Source of the DNA: Hippophae tibetana
Taxonomy: Eukaryota; Streptophyta; Magnoliopsida; Rosales; Elaeagnaceae
Direction: 5' to 3'
Assembly (NCBI GenBank): GCA_037013495.1
Contig: CM072810.1
Coordinates: forward strand, 36,423,843-36,487,842
DNA length: 64,000 nucleotides
Under the pieces are notes generated by a model, which saw only the letters and a list, made by a program, of their open reading frames with translations, was not told where the DNA came from and searched no databases. The first letter of the stretch is position 1, and the number at the start of each line of letters is the position of its first letter. The position numbers were made by a program, and so were the translations under genes. This document shows, in pieces, positions 1 through 11,788 of the stretch.

Positions 1-362
1 TCCGAGCTCTAAAATGATTATTTCAATGAATTTATAGTTGTATTTCTTCCAAGCAACTTCAAACATTTTGCAGAACACTCATATAGGCATTTGAGCAAAA
101 AACTAAATCTAGAACTATGCAGCTGAACATAAATTTTGAACTCTATATCATGCAAGAGGATGAAACTTTGAACAAATTCTATGCAGGTTTTTCAATCAAT
201 TTCAACTACCCGTACAATTTGGATGGACCTATTTAGAAAAAAAAGTAGATTGAGAAAATTGTTTTTAGCCTACATTATCATTTTGAAGAAAAAGATACCT
301 TGCTTAAATCCATATAGAAGGCCTGTGAACTTACTGTTAAATGAATTAGTTGGGAAATTATT

Positions 363-456
363 CGAACTGCATTATTTGTTGCCAAGATGATTGCAATCCA
401 CTTTCGTGGACGGAAAGAGCTTGACTTTATAGACATCAAGTATAGTGGTACGAGCG
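363..456. other. CpG-rich island within the monomer
   Basis: Five of the seven CpGs of the reference monomer lie in these 94 bases (at 363, 405, 411, 451 and 455), while the other 495 bases hold two. Offsets 361-480 are about 39% G+C, against 31% for the unit. The same cluster recurs in the other monomers. In methylated heterochromatin CpGs tend to decay, so clustered retention could reflect binding, a local methylation pattern, or simply the ancestral sequence. This entry marks the first copy. Confidence 0.4.
401..417. other. Imperfect dyad, recurrent in nearly every monomer
   Basis: The 17-base element CTTTCGTGGACGGAAAG has 5-base inverted arms (CTTTC/GAAAG) around a smaller palindromic core, CGT-GG-ACG. 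It carries two CpGs and sits inside the least AT-rich part of the monomer. It is preserved in most units from left to right, with occasional variants such as 'tttcacggaagg' (unit at 7074) and 'ttgtcgtgcacgg' (units at 50684, 52453 and 54222). It could be a binding site for a sequence-specific protein. It does not fit the CENP-B box consensus. Function is inference only; this entry marks the copy in the first monomer. Confidence 0.3.
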
Positions 457-3400
457 AAGCTATTTTGACACAATTGTTAGAAATGATGAATCTAATACCA
501 ATGAAGAGAAAATAGCTATACTTTCCCATAGATTTACTAAATTTCTTAGATAGAATAAACCCATTTTTAGTGATTTTCAAAAAAGGTAATCCGAGCTCTA
601 AAATAAGTATTTCAATGAATTTATAGTTGTCTTTCTTCCAAGCAACTTCAAACATTTTGGAGACCACTCATATAGGCATTTGAGCAAAAAAAATAAATCT
701 AGAACTATGCAGCTGAACATAAATTTTGAACTCTATATCATGCAAGAGGAAGAAACTTTGAACAAATTCTATGCAGGTTTTTCAATAAATTTCAGCTACC
801 CGTACAATTTGGATGGACCTATTTGGAAAAAAAAGTATATTGAGAAAATTGTTGTTAGTCTACATTATCATTTTCAAGAAAAAGATACCTTGCTTAAATC
901 CATATAGAAGGCCTGTGAACTTACTGTTAAATGAATAAGTTGGGAAATTATTCGAACTGCATTATTTGTTGCCAAGATGATTGCAATCCACTTTCGTGGA
1001 CGGAAAGAGCTTGACTTTATAGACATCAAGTATAGTGGTACGAGCGAAGCTATTTTTTCACAATTGTTAGAAATGATGAATCTAATACCAATGAAGAGAA
1101 AATATCTATACTTTCCCGTAGATTTACTAAATTTCTTAGAAAGAATAAACCCGTTTTTAGGGATTTAAAAAAAAGGTAATCCGAGCTCTAAAATGATTAT
1201 TTCAATGAATTTATAGTTGTATTTCTTCCAAGCAACTTCAAACATTTTGCAGAACACTCATATAGGCATTTGAGCAAAAAACTAAATCTAGAACTATGCA
1301 GCTGAACATAAATTTTGAACTCTATATCATGCAAGAGGATGAAACTTTGAACAAATTCTATGCAGGTTTTTCAATCAATTTCAACTACCCGTACAATTTG
1401 GATGGACCTATTTAGAAAAAAAAGTAGATTGAGAAAATTGTTTTTAGCCTACATTATCATTTTCAAGAAAAAGATACCTTGCTTAAATCCATATAGAAGG
1501 CCTGTGAACTTACTGTTAAATGAATAAGTTGGGAAATTATTCGAACTGCATTATTTGTTGCCAAGATGATTGCAATCCACTTTCGTGGACGGAAAGAGCT
1601 TGACTTTATAGACATCAAGTATAGTGGTACGAGCGAAGCTATTTTTACACAATTGTTAGAAATGATGAATCTAATACCAATGAAGAGAAAATAGCTATAC
1701 TTTCCCATAGATTTACTAAATTTCTTAGATAGAATAAACCCATTTTTAGTGATTTTCAAAAAAGGTAATCCGAGCTCTAAAATAAGTATTTCAATGAATT
1801 TATAGTTGTCTTTCTTCCAAGCAACTTCAAACATTTTGGAGACCACTCATATAGGCATTTGAGCAAAAAAAATAAATCTAGAACTATGCAGCTGAACATA
1901 AATTTTGAACTCTATATCATGCAAGAGGAAGAAACTTTGAACAAATTCTATGCAGGTTTTTCAATAAATTTCAGCTACCCGTACAATTTGGATGGACCTA
2001 TTTGGAAAAAAAAGTATATTGAGAAAATTGTTGTTAGTCTACATTATCATTTTCAAGAAAAAGATACCTTGCTTAAATCCATATAGAAGGCCTGTGAACT
2101 TACTGTTAAATGAATCAGTTGGGAAATTATTAGAACTGCATTATTTGTTGCCAAGATGATTGCAATCCACTTTCGTGGACGGAAAGAGCTTGACTTTATA
2201 GATATCAAGTATAGTGGTACGAGCGAAGCTATTTTTCACAATTGTTAGAAATGATGAATCTAATACCAATGAAGAGAAAATATCTATACTTTCCCATAGA
2301 TTTACTAAATTTCTTGGAAAGAATAAACCCATTTTTAGGGATTTAAAAAAAAGGTAATCATAGCTCTAAAATGATTATTTCAATGAATTTATAGTTGTAT
2401 TTCTTCCAAGCAACTTCAAACATTTTGCAGAACACTCATATAGGCATTTGAGCAAAAAACTAAATCTAGAACTATGCAGCTGAACATAAATTTTGAACTC
2501 TATATCATGCAAGAGGATGAAACTTTGAACAAATTCTATGCAGGTTTTTCAATCAATTTCAACTACCCGTACAATTTGGATGGACCTATTTAGAAAAAAA
2601 AGTAGATTGAGAAAATTGTTTTTAGCCTACATTATCATTTTCAAGAAAAAGATACCTTGCTTAAATCCATATAGAAGGCCTGTGAACTTACTGTTAAATC
2701 AATAAGTTGGGAAATTATTCGAACTGCATTATTTGTTGCCAAGATGATTGCAATCCACTTTCGTGGACGGAAAGAGCTTGACTTTATAGACATCAAGTAT
2801 AGTGGTACGAGCGAAGCTATTTTTACACAATTGTTAGAAATGATGAATCTAATACCAATGAAGAGAAAATATCTATACTTTCCCATAGATTTACTAAATT
2901 TCTTAGAAAGAATAAACCCATTTTTAGGGATTTAAAAAAAAGGTAATCCGAGCTCTAAAATGATTATTTCAATGAATTTATAGTTGTATTTCTTCCAAGC
3001 AACTTCAAACATTTTGCAGAACACTCATATAGGCATTTGAGCAAAAAACTAAATCTAGAACTATGCAGCTGAACATAAATTTTGAACTCTATATCATGCA
3101 AGAGGATGAAACTTTGAACAAATTCTATGCAGGTTTTTCAATCAATTTCAACTACCCGTACAATTTGGATGGACCTATTTATAAAAAAAAGTAGATTGAG
3201 AAAATTGTTTTTAGCCTACATTATCATTTTCAAGAAAAAGATACCTTGCTTAAATCCATATAGAAGGCCTGTGAACTTACTGTTAAATGAATAAGTTGGG
3301 AAATTATTCGAACTGCATTATTTGTTGCCAAGATGATTGCAATCCACTTTCGTGGACGGAAAGAGCTTGACTTTATAGACATCAAGTATAGTGGTACGAG

Positions 3401-6400
3401 CGAAGCTATTTTTACACAATTGTTAGAAATGATGAATCTAATACCAATGAAGAGAAAATATCTATACTTTCCCGTAGATTTACTAAATTTCTTAGAAAGA
3501 ATAAACCCGTTTTTAGGGATTTAAAAAAAAGGTAATCCGAGCTCTAAAATGATTATTTCAATGAATTTATAGTTGTATTTCTTCCAAGCAACTTAAAACA
3601 TTTTGCAGAACACTCATATAGGCATTTGAGCAAAAAACTAAATCTAGAACTATGCAGCTGAACATAAATTTTGAACTCTATATCATGCAAGAGGATGAAA
3701 CTTTGAACAAATTCTATGCAGGTTTTTCAATCAATTTCAACTACCCGTACAATTTGGATGGACCTATTTAGAAAAAAAAGTAGATTGAGAAAATTGTTTT
3801 TAGCCTACATTATCATTTTGAAGAAAAAGATACCTTGCTTAAATCCATATAGAAGGCCTGTGAACTTACTGTTAAATGAATTAGTTGGGAAATTATTCGA
3901 ACTGCATTATTTGTTGCCAAGATGATTGCAATCCACTTTCGTGGACGGAAAGAGCTTGACTTTATAGACATCAAGTATAGTGGTACGAGCGAAGCTATTT
4001 TGACACAATTGTTAGAAATGATGAATCTAATACCAATGAAGAGAAAATAGCTATACTTTCCCATAGATTTACTAAATTTCTTAGATAGAATAAACCCATT
4101 TTTAGTGATTTTCAAAAAAGGTAATCCGAGCTTTAAAATAAGTATTTCAATGAATTTATAGTTGTCTTTCTTCCAAGCAACTTCAAACATTTTGGAGACC
4201 ACTCATATAGGCATTTGAGCAAAAAAAAATAAATCTAGAACTATGCAGCTGAACATAAATTTTGAACTCTATATCATGCAAGAGGAAGAAACTTTGAACA
4301 AATTCTATGCAGGTTTTTCAATAAATTTCAGCTACCCGTACAATTTGGATGGACCTATTTGGAAAAAAAAGTATATTGAGAAAATTGTTGTTAGTCTACA
4401 TTATCATTTTCAAGAAAAAGATACCTTGCTTAAATCTATATAGAAGGCCTGTGAACTTACTGTTAAATGAATAAGTTGGGAAATTATTCGAACTGCATTA
4501 TTTGTTGCCAAGATGATTGCAATCCACTTTCGTGGACGGAAAGAGCTTGACTTTATAGACATCAAGTATAGTGGTACGAGCGAAGCTATTTTTACACAAT
4601 TGTTAGAAATGATGAATCTAATACCAATGAAGAGAAAATATCTATACTTTCCCATAGATTTACTAAATTTCTTAGAAAGAATAAACCCGTTTTTAGGGAT
4701 TTAAAAAAAAGGTAATCCGAGCTCTAAAATGATTATTTCAATGAATTTATAGTTGTATTTCTTCCAAGCAACTTCAAACATTTTGCAGAACACTCATATA
4801 GGCATTTGAGCAAAACACTAAATCTAGAACTATGCAGCTGAAAATAAAGTTTGAACTCTATATCATGCAAGAGGATGAAACTTTGAACAAATTCTATGCA
4901 GGTTTTTCAATCAATTTCAACTACTCGTACAATTTGGATGGACCTATTTGGAAAAAAAAGTAGACTGAGAAAATTGTTTTTAGCCTACATTATCATTTTG
5001 AAGAAAAAGATACCTTGCTTAAATCCATATAGAAGGCCTGTGAACTTACTGTTAAATGAATTAGTTGGGAAATTATTCGAACTGCATTATTTGTTGCCAA
5101 GATGATTGCAATCCACTTTCGTGGACGGAAAGAGCTTGACTTTATAGACATCAAGTATAGTGGTACGAGCGAAGCTATTTTGACACAATTGTTAGAAATG
5201 ATGAATCTAATACCAATGAAGAGAAAATAGCTATACTTTCCCATAGATTTACTAAATTTCTTAGATAGAATAAACCCATTTTTAGTGATTTTCAAAAAAG
5301 GTAATCCGAGCTTTAAAATAAGTATTTCAATGAATTTATAGTTGTCTTTCTTCCAAGCAACTTCAAACATTTTGGAGACCACTCATATAGGCATTTGAGC
5401 AAAAAAAATAAATCTAGAACTATGCAGCTGAACATAAATTTTGAACTCTATATCATGCAAGAGGAAGAAACTTTGAACAAATTCTATGCAGGTTTTTCAA
5501 TAAATTTCAGCTACCCGTACAATTTGGATGGACCTATTTGGAAAAAAAAGTATATTGAGAAAATTGTTGTTAGTCTACATTATCATTTTCAAGAAAAAGA
5601 TACCTTGCTTAAATCCATATAGAAGGCCTGTGAACTTACTGTTAAATGAATAAGTTGGGAAATTATTCGAACTGCATTATTTGTTGCCAAGATGATTGCA
5701 ATCCACTTTCGTGGACGGAAAGAGCTTGACTTTATAGACATCAAGTATAGTGGTACGAGCGAAGCTATTTTTACACAATTGTTAGAAATGATGAATCTAA
5801 TACCAATGAAGAGAAAATATCTATACTTTCCCATAGATTTACTAAATTTCTTAGAAAGAATAAACCCGTTTTTAGGGATTTAAAAAAAAGGTAATCCGAG
5901 CTCTAAAATGATTATTTCAATGAATTTATAGTTGTATTTCTTCCAAGCAACTTCAAACATTTTGCAGAACACTCATATAGGCATTTGAGCAAAACACTAA
6001 ATCTAGAACTATGCAGCTGAAAATAAAGTTTGAACTCTATATCATGCAAGAGGATGAAACTTTGAACAAATTCTATGCAGGTTTTTCAATCAATTTCAAC
6101 TACTCGTACAATTTGGATGGACCTATTTGGAAAAAAAAGTAGACTGAGAAAATTGTTTTTAGCCTACATTATCATTTTGAAGAAAAAGATACCTTGCTTA
6201 AATCCATATAGAAGGCCTGTGAACTTACTGTTAAATGAATTAGTTGGGAAATTATTCGAACTGCATTATTTGTTGCCAAGATGATTGCAATCCACTTTCG
6301 TGGACGGAAAGAGCTTGACTTTATAGACATCAAGTATAGTGGTACGAGCGAAGCTATTTTGACACAATTGTTAGAAATGATGAATCTAATACCAATGAAG

Positions 6401-6483
6401 AGAAAATAGCTATACTTTCCCATAGATTTACTAAATTTCTTAGATAGAATAAACCCATTTTTAGTGATTTTCAAAAAAGGTAA

Positions 6484-8841
6484 TCCGAGCTTTAAAATAA
6501 GTATTTCAATGAATTTATAGTTGTCTTTCTTCCAAGCAACTTCAAACATTTTGGAGACCACTCATATAGGCATTTGAGCAAAAAAAATAAATCTAGAACT
6601 ATGCAGCTGAACATAAATTTTGAACTCTATATCATGCAAGAGGAAGAAACTTTGAACAAATTCTATGCAGGTTTTTCAATAAATTTCAGCTACCCGTACA
6701 ATTTGGATGGACCTATTTGGAAAAAAAAGTATATTGAGAAAATTGTTGTTAGTCTACATTATCATTTTCAAGAAAAAGATACCTTGCTTAAATCCATATA
6801 GAAGGCCTGTGAACTTACTGTTAAATGAATCAGTTGGGAAATTATTAGAACTGCATTATTTGTTGCCAAGATGATTGCAATCCACTTTCGTGGATGGAAA
6901 GAGCTTGACTTTATAGACATCAAGTATAGTGGTATGAGCGAAGCTATTTTTACACAATTGTTAGAAATGATGAATCTAATACCAATGAAGAGAAAATATC
7001 TATACTTTCCCATAGATTTACTAAATTTCTTAGAAAGAATAAACCCATTTTTAGGGATTTAAAAAAAAGGTAATCCGAGCTCTAAAATGATTATTTCAAT
7101 GAATTTATAGTTGTATTTCTTCCAAGCTACTTCAAACATTTCGGAGACCACTCATATAGGCATTTGAGAAAAAAACTTAATCTAGAACTATGCAGCTGAA
7201 CAGAAATTTTGAACTCTATATCATGCAAGAGGATGAAACTTTGAACAAATTCTACGCAGGTTTTTCAATCATTATCAACTACCCGTACAATTTGGATGGA
7301 CCTATTTGGGAAAAAAAGTAAATTGAGAAAATTGTTGTTAGCCTACATTATCATTTCCAAGAAAAAGATACCTTCCTTAAATCCATATAGAAGGCCTGTG
7401 AACTAACTATTAAATGATTCAGTTGGTAAATTATTCGAACTACATTATTTGTTGCCAAGATGATAGCAATCCACTTTCACGGAAGGAAAGAGCTTGACTT
7501 TATAGACATCAAGTATAGTGGTACGAGCGAAGCAATTTTGACACAATTGTTAGAATTGATGAATCTAATACCAATGAAGAGAAAATATCTATACTTTCCC
7601 ATAGATTTACTAAATTTCTTAGAAAGAATAAACCCGTTTTTAGGGATTTAAAAAAAAGGTAATCAGAGCTCTAAAATGATTATTTCATTGAATTTATAGT
7701 TGTATTTCTTCCAAGCAACTTCAAACATTTTGCAGAACACTCATATAGGCATTTGAGCAAAAAACTAAATCTAGAACTATGCAGCTGAACATAAATTTTG
7801 AACTCTATATCATGCAAGAGGATGAAACTTTGAACAAATTCTATGCAGGTTTTTCAATCAATTTCAACTACCCGTACAATATGGATGGACCTATTTGGAA
7901 AAAAAAGTAGACTGAGAAAATTGTTTTTAGCCTACATTATCATTTTCAAGAAAAAGATACCTTGCGCAAATCCATATAGAAGGCCTGTGAACTTACTGTT
8001 AAATGAATTAGTTGGGAAATTATTAGAACTGCATTATTTGTTGCCAAGATGATTGCAATCCACTTTCGTGGACGGAAAGAGCTTGACTTTATAGACATCA
8101 AGTATAGTGGTACGAGCGAAGCTATTTTGACACAATTGTTAGAAATGATGAATCTAATACCAATGAAGAGAAAATAGCTATACTTTCGCATAGATTTACT
8201 AAATTTCTTAGAAAGAATAAACCCAATTTTAGGGATTTTCAAAAAAGGTAATCCGAGCTTTAAAATAAGTATTTCAATGAATTTATAGTTGTATTTCTTC
8301 CAAGCAACTTCAAACATTTTGGAGACCACTCATATAGGCATTTGAGCAAAAAATCTAAATCTAGAACTATGCATCTGAACATAAATTTTGAACTCTATAT
8401 CATGCAAGAGGAAGAAACTTTGAACAAATTCTATGCAGGTTTTTCAATCAATTTCAACTACCCGTACAATTTGGATGGACCTATTTAGAAAAAAAAGTAG
8501 ATTGAGAAAATTGTTTTTAGCCTACATTATCATTTTCAAGAAAAAGATACCTTGCTTAAATCCATATAGAAGGCCTGTGAACTTACTGTTAAATGAATAA
8601 GTTGGGAAATTATTCGAACTGCATTATTTGTTGCCAAGATGATTGCAATCCACTTTCGTGGACGGAAAGAGCTTGACTTTATAGACATCAAGTATAGTGG
8701 TACGAGCGAAGCTATTTTTACACAATTGTTAGAAATGATGAATCTAATACCAATGAAGAGAAAATATCTATACTTTCCCGTAGATTTACTAAATTTCTTA
8801 GAAAGAATAAACCCGTTTTTAGGGATTTAAAAAAAAGGTAA
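6484..8841. repeat. Four-monomer segment, copy 1 of a 2,947 bp displacement duplication
   Basis: Monomers at 6484, 7074, 7663 and 8252 match those at 9431, 10021, 10610 and 11199, always 2,947 bp away (five monomer lengths). Shared rare variants include 'gagaaaaaaactt', 'gaaattttg' preceded by 'cag', 'ccttcctta', 'cttgcgcaaatcc' and 'tacaatatggatgg'. Identity fades after about 8.85 kb: the unit at 8842 differs from that at 11789. The unit at 7074 is an unusual divergent type otherwise found near 58-60 kb. Confidence 0.85.
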
Positions 8842-9430
8842 TCCGAGCTCTAAAATGATTATTTCAATGAATTTATAGTTGTATATCTTCCAAGCAACTT
8901 CAAACATTTTGCAGAACACTCATATAGGCATTTGAGCAAAAAACTAAATCTAGAACTATGCAGCTGAACATAAATTTTGAACTCTATATCATGCAAGAGG
9001 ATGAAACTTTGAACAAATTCTATGCAGGTTTTTCAATCAATTTCAACTACCCGTACAATTTGGATGGACCTATTTATAAAAAAAAGTAGATTGAGAAAAT
9101 TGTTTTTAGCATACATTATCATTTTCAAGAAAAAGATACCTTGCTTAAATCCATATAGAAGGCCTGTGAACTTACTGTTAAATGAATAAGTTGGGAAATT
9201 ATTCGAACTGCATTATTTGTTGCCAAGATGATTGCAATCCACTTTCGTGGACGGAAAGAGCTTGACTTTATAGACATCAAGTATAGTGGTACGAGCGAAG
9301 CTATTTTGACACAATTGTTAGAAATGATGAATCTAATACCAATGAAGAGAAAATAGCTATACTTTCCCATAGATTTACTAAATTTCTTAGATAGAATAAA
9401 CCCATTTTTAGTGATTTTCAAAAAAGGTAA

Positions 9431-11788
9431 TCCGAGCTTTAAAATAAGTATTTCAATGAATTTATAGTTGTCTTTCTTCCAAGCAACTTCAAACATTTTG
9501 GAGACCACTCATATAGGCATTTGAGCAAAAAAAATAAATCTAGAACTATGGAGCTGAACATAAATTTTGAACTCTATATCATGCAAGAGGAAGAAACTTT
9601 GAACAAATTCTATGCAGGTTTTTCAATCAATTTCAGCTACCCGTACAATTTGGATGGACCTATTTGGAAAAAAAAGTATATTGAGAAAATTGTTGTTAGT
9701 CTACATTATCATTTTCAAGAAAAAGATACCTTGCTTAAATCCATATAGAAGGCCTGTGAACTTACTGTTAAATGAATCAGTTGGGAAATTATTAGAACTG
9801 CATTATTTGTTGCCAAGATGATTGCAATCCACTTTCGTGGACGGAAAGAGCTTGACTTTATAGACATCAAGTATAGTGGTACGAGCGAAGCTATTTTTAC
9901 ACAATTGTTAGAAATGATGAATCTAATACCAATGAAGAGAAAATATCTATACTTTCCCATAGATTTACTAAATTTCTTAGAAAGAATAAACCCATTTTTA
10001 GGGATTTAAAAAAAAGGTAATCCGAGCTCTAAAATGATTATTTCAATGAATTTATAGTTGTATTTCTTCCAAGCTACTTCAAACATTTCGGAGACCACTC
10101 ATATAGGCATTTGAGAAAAAAACTTAATCTAGAACTATGCAGCTGAACAGAAATTTTGAACTCTATATCATGCAAGAGGATGAAACTTTGAACAAATTCT
10201 ACGCAGGTTTTTCAATCATTATCAACTACCCGTACAATTTGGATGGACCTATTTGGGAAAAAAAGTAAATTGAGAAAATTGTTGTTAGCCTACATTATCA
10301 TTTCCAAGAAAAAGATACCTTCCTTAAATCCATATAGAAGGCCTGTGAACTAACTATTAAATGATTCAGTTGGTAAATTATTCGAACTACATTATTTGTT
10401 GCCAAGATGATAGCAATCCACTTTCACGGAAGGAAAGAGCTTGACTTTATAGACATCAAGTATAGTGGTACGAGCGAAGCAATTTTGACACAATTGTTAG
10501 AATTGATGAATCTAATACCAATGAAGAGAAAATATCTATACTTTCCCATAGATTTACTAAATTTCTTAGAAAGAATAAACCCGTTTTTAGGAATTTAAAA
10601 AAAAGGTAATCAGAGCTCTAAAATGATTATTTCATTGAATTTATAGTTGTATTTCTTCCAAGCAACTTCAAACATTTTGCAGAACACTCATATAGGCATT
10701 TGAGCAAAAAACTAAATCTAGAACTATGCAGCTGAACATAAATTTTGAACTCTATATCATGCAAGAGGATGAAACTTTGAACAAATTCTATGCAGGTTTT
10801 TCAATCAATTTCAACTACCCGTACAATATGGATGGACCTATTTGGAAAAAAAAGTAGACTGAGAAAATTGTTTTTAGCCTACATTATCATTTTCAAGAAA
10901 AAGATACCTTGCGCAAATCCATATAGAAGGCCTGTGAACTTACTGTTAAATGAATTAGTTGGGAAATTATTAGAACTGCATTATTTGTTGCCAAGATGAT
11001 TGCAATCCACTTTCGTGGACGGAAAGAGCTTGACTTTATAGACATCAAGTATAGTGGTACGAGCGAAGCTATTTTGACACAATTGTTAGAAATGATGAAT
11101 CTAATACCAATGAAGAGAAAATAGCTATACTTTCCCATAGATTTACTAAATTTCTTAGAAAGAATAAACCCAATTTTAGGGATTTTCAAAAAAGGTAATC
11201 CGAGCTTTAAAATAAGTATTTCAATGAATTTATAGTTGTATTTCTTCCAAGCAACTTCAAACATTTTGGAGACCACTCATATAGGCATTTGAGCAAAAAA
11301 TCTAAATCTAGAACTATGCATCTGAACATAAATTTTGAACTCTATATCATGCAAGAGGAAGAAACTTTGAACAAATTCTATGCAGGTTTTTCAATCAATT
11401 TCAACTACCCGTACAATTTGGATGGACCTATTTAGAAAAAAAAGTAGATTGAGAAAATTGTTTTTAGCCTACATTATCATTTTCAAGAAAAAGATACCTT
11501 GCTTAAATCCATATAGAAGGCCTGTGAACTTACTGTTAAATGAATAAGTTGGGAAATTATTCGAACTGCATTATTTGTTACCAAGATGATTGCAATCCAC
11601 TTTCGTGGACGGAAAGAGCTTGACTTTATAGACATCAAGTATAGTGGTACGAGCGAAGCTATTTTTACACAATTGTTAGAAATGATGAATCTAATACCAA
11701 TGAAGAGAAAATATCTATACTTTCCCGTAGATTTACTAAATTTCTTAGAAAGAATAAACCCGTTTTTAGGGATTTAAAAAAAAGGTAA
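9431..11788. repeat. Four-monomer segment, copy 2 of the 2,947 bp displacement duplication
   Basis: This is the partner of 6484-8841. The distinctive unit at 10021-10609 repeats the divergent monomer at 7074-7662 nearly base for base, including 'aactaactatt' and 'ttcacggaagg'. A few differences have accumulated: the unit at 10610 is preceded by 'gaattta' rather than 'ggattta', and the type C unit has 'cccatag' where copy 1 has 'cgcatag'. The duplication is therefore recent, but it looks older than the 9.4 kb one. Confidence 0.85.

Larger units (their letters stand above)
1..589. repeat. Representative monomer (phase reference)
   Basis: This first unit serves as the reference for offsets. Hand counting gives 183 G+C of 589 (about 31%). 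There are seven CpG dinucleotides, about half the number expected from composition, and five of them fall in offsets 363-456. Landmarks are GAGCTC at 4-9, TCTAGA at 108-113, CAGCTG at 120-125, an eight-A run at 237-244, AGGCCT at 319-324 and an imperfect dyad at 401-417. The unit ends in the 'gattttcaaaaaagg' tail, called type C here; other units end in 'gatttaaaaaaaagg', called type A. The length is close to three nucleosome repeats of about 196 bp, which may or may not be meaningful. Where the biological monomer begins is arbitrary. Confidence 0.95.
1..7073. repeat. Left block: largely alternating two-type (dimeric) repeat, monomers 1-12
   Basis: Monomers start at 1, 590, 1180, 1769, 2358, 2947, 3536, 4125, 4716, 5305, 5895 and 6484. 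The tails run C A C A A A C A C A C A, so most neighbours form C-A dimers of about 1,179 bp. The dimer at 4716-5894 is copied almost exactly at 5895-7073: both first units carry 'gcaaaacact', 'gaaaataaagtttg' and 'actcgtac'. Monomers 1-2 and 7-8 are also close, at a displacement of about 3,535 bp. The unit at 2358 starts 'tcatagctct', losing the usual CCGAG. The array continues off the left end. Confidence 0.85.

Noticed and set aside
355-372. RNA polymerase III B box near 'attcgaactg'
   Set aside because: Only the TTCGA core fits; the leading GG and trailing CC of the consensus are missing, no A box lies at a suitable distance, and no tRNA-like fold is visible.
401-417. CENP-B box
   Set aside because: TTCG is followed by GTGGACGG. 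The required A and the CGGG at their fixed spacing in the core consensus are absent, so it does not match.
551-560. AATAAA motifs as polyadenylation signals
   Set aside because: They occur by chance at high rate in a 31% G+C sequence and recur in each monomer without an associated transcript unit.
270-589. Ancient half-unit duplication, from the similarity of 'attttcaagaaaaagatacc' near offset 270 to the type C tail near 570
   Set aside because: The match is A-rich and about 20 bases long. Sequence beyond it does not align at a constant offset, so a roughly 295 bp ancestral half-unit is not supported by eye.
278-667. Minus-strand frame of about 129 codons, and many near-copies, as a protein-coding gene family
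   Set aside because: It spans the junction between two monomers, recurs only where the satellite does, overlaps open frames on the other strand, varies freely at amino-acid level, and resembles no protein family I know. There is no gene-like spacing or promoter.
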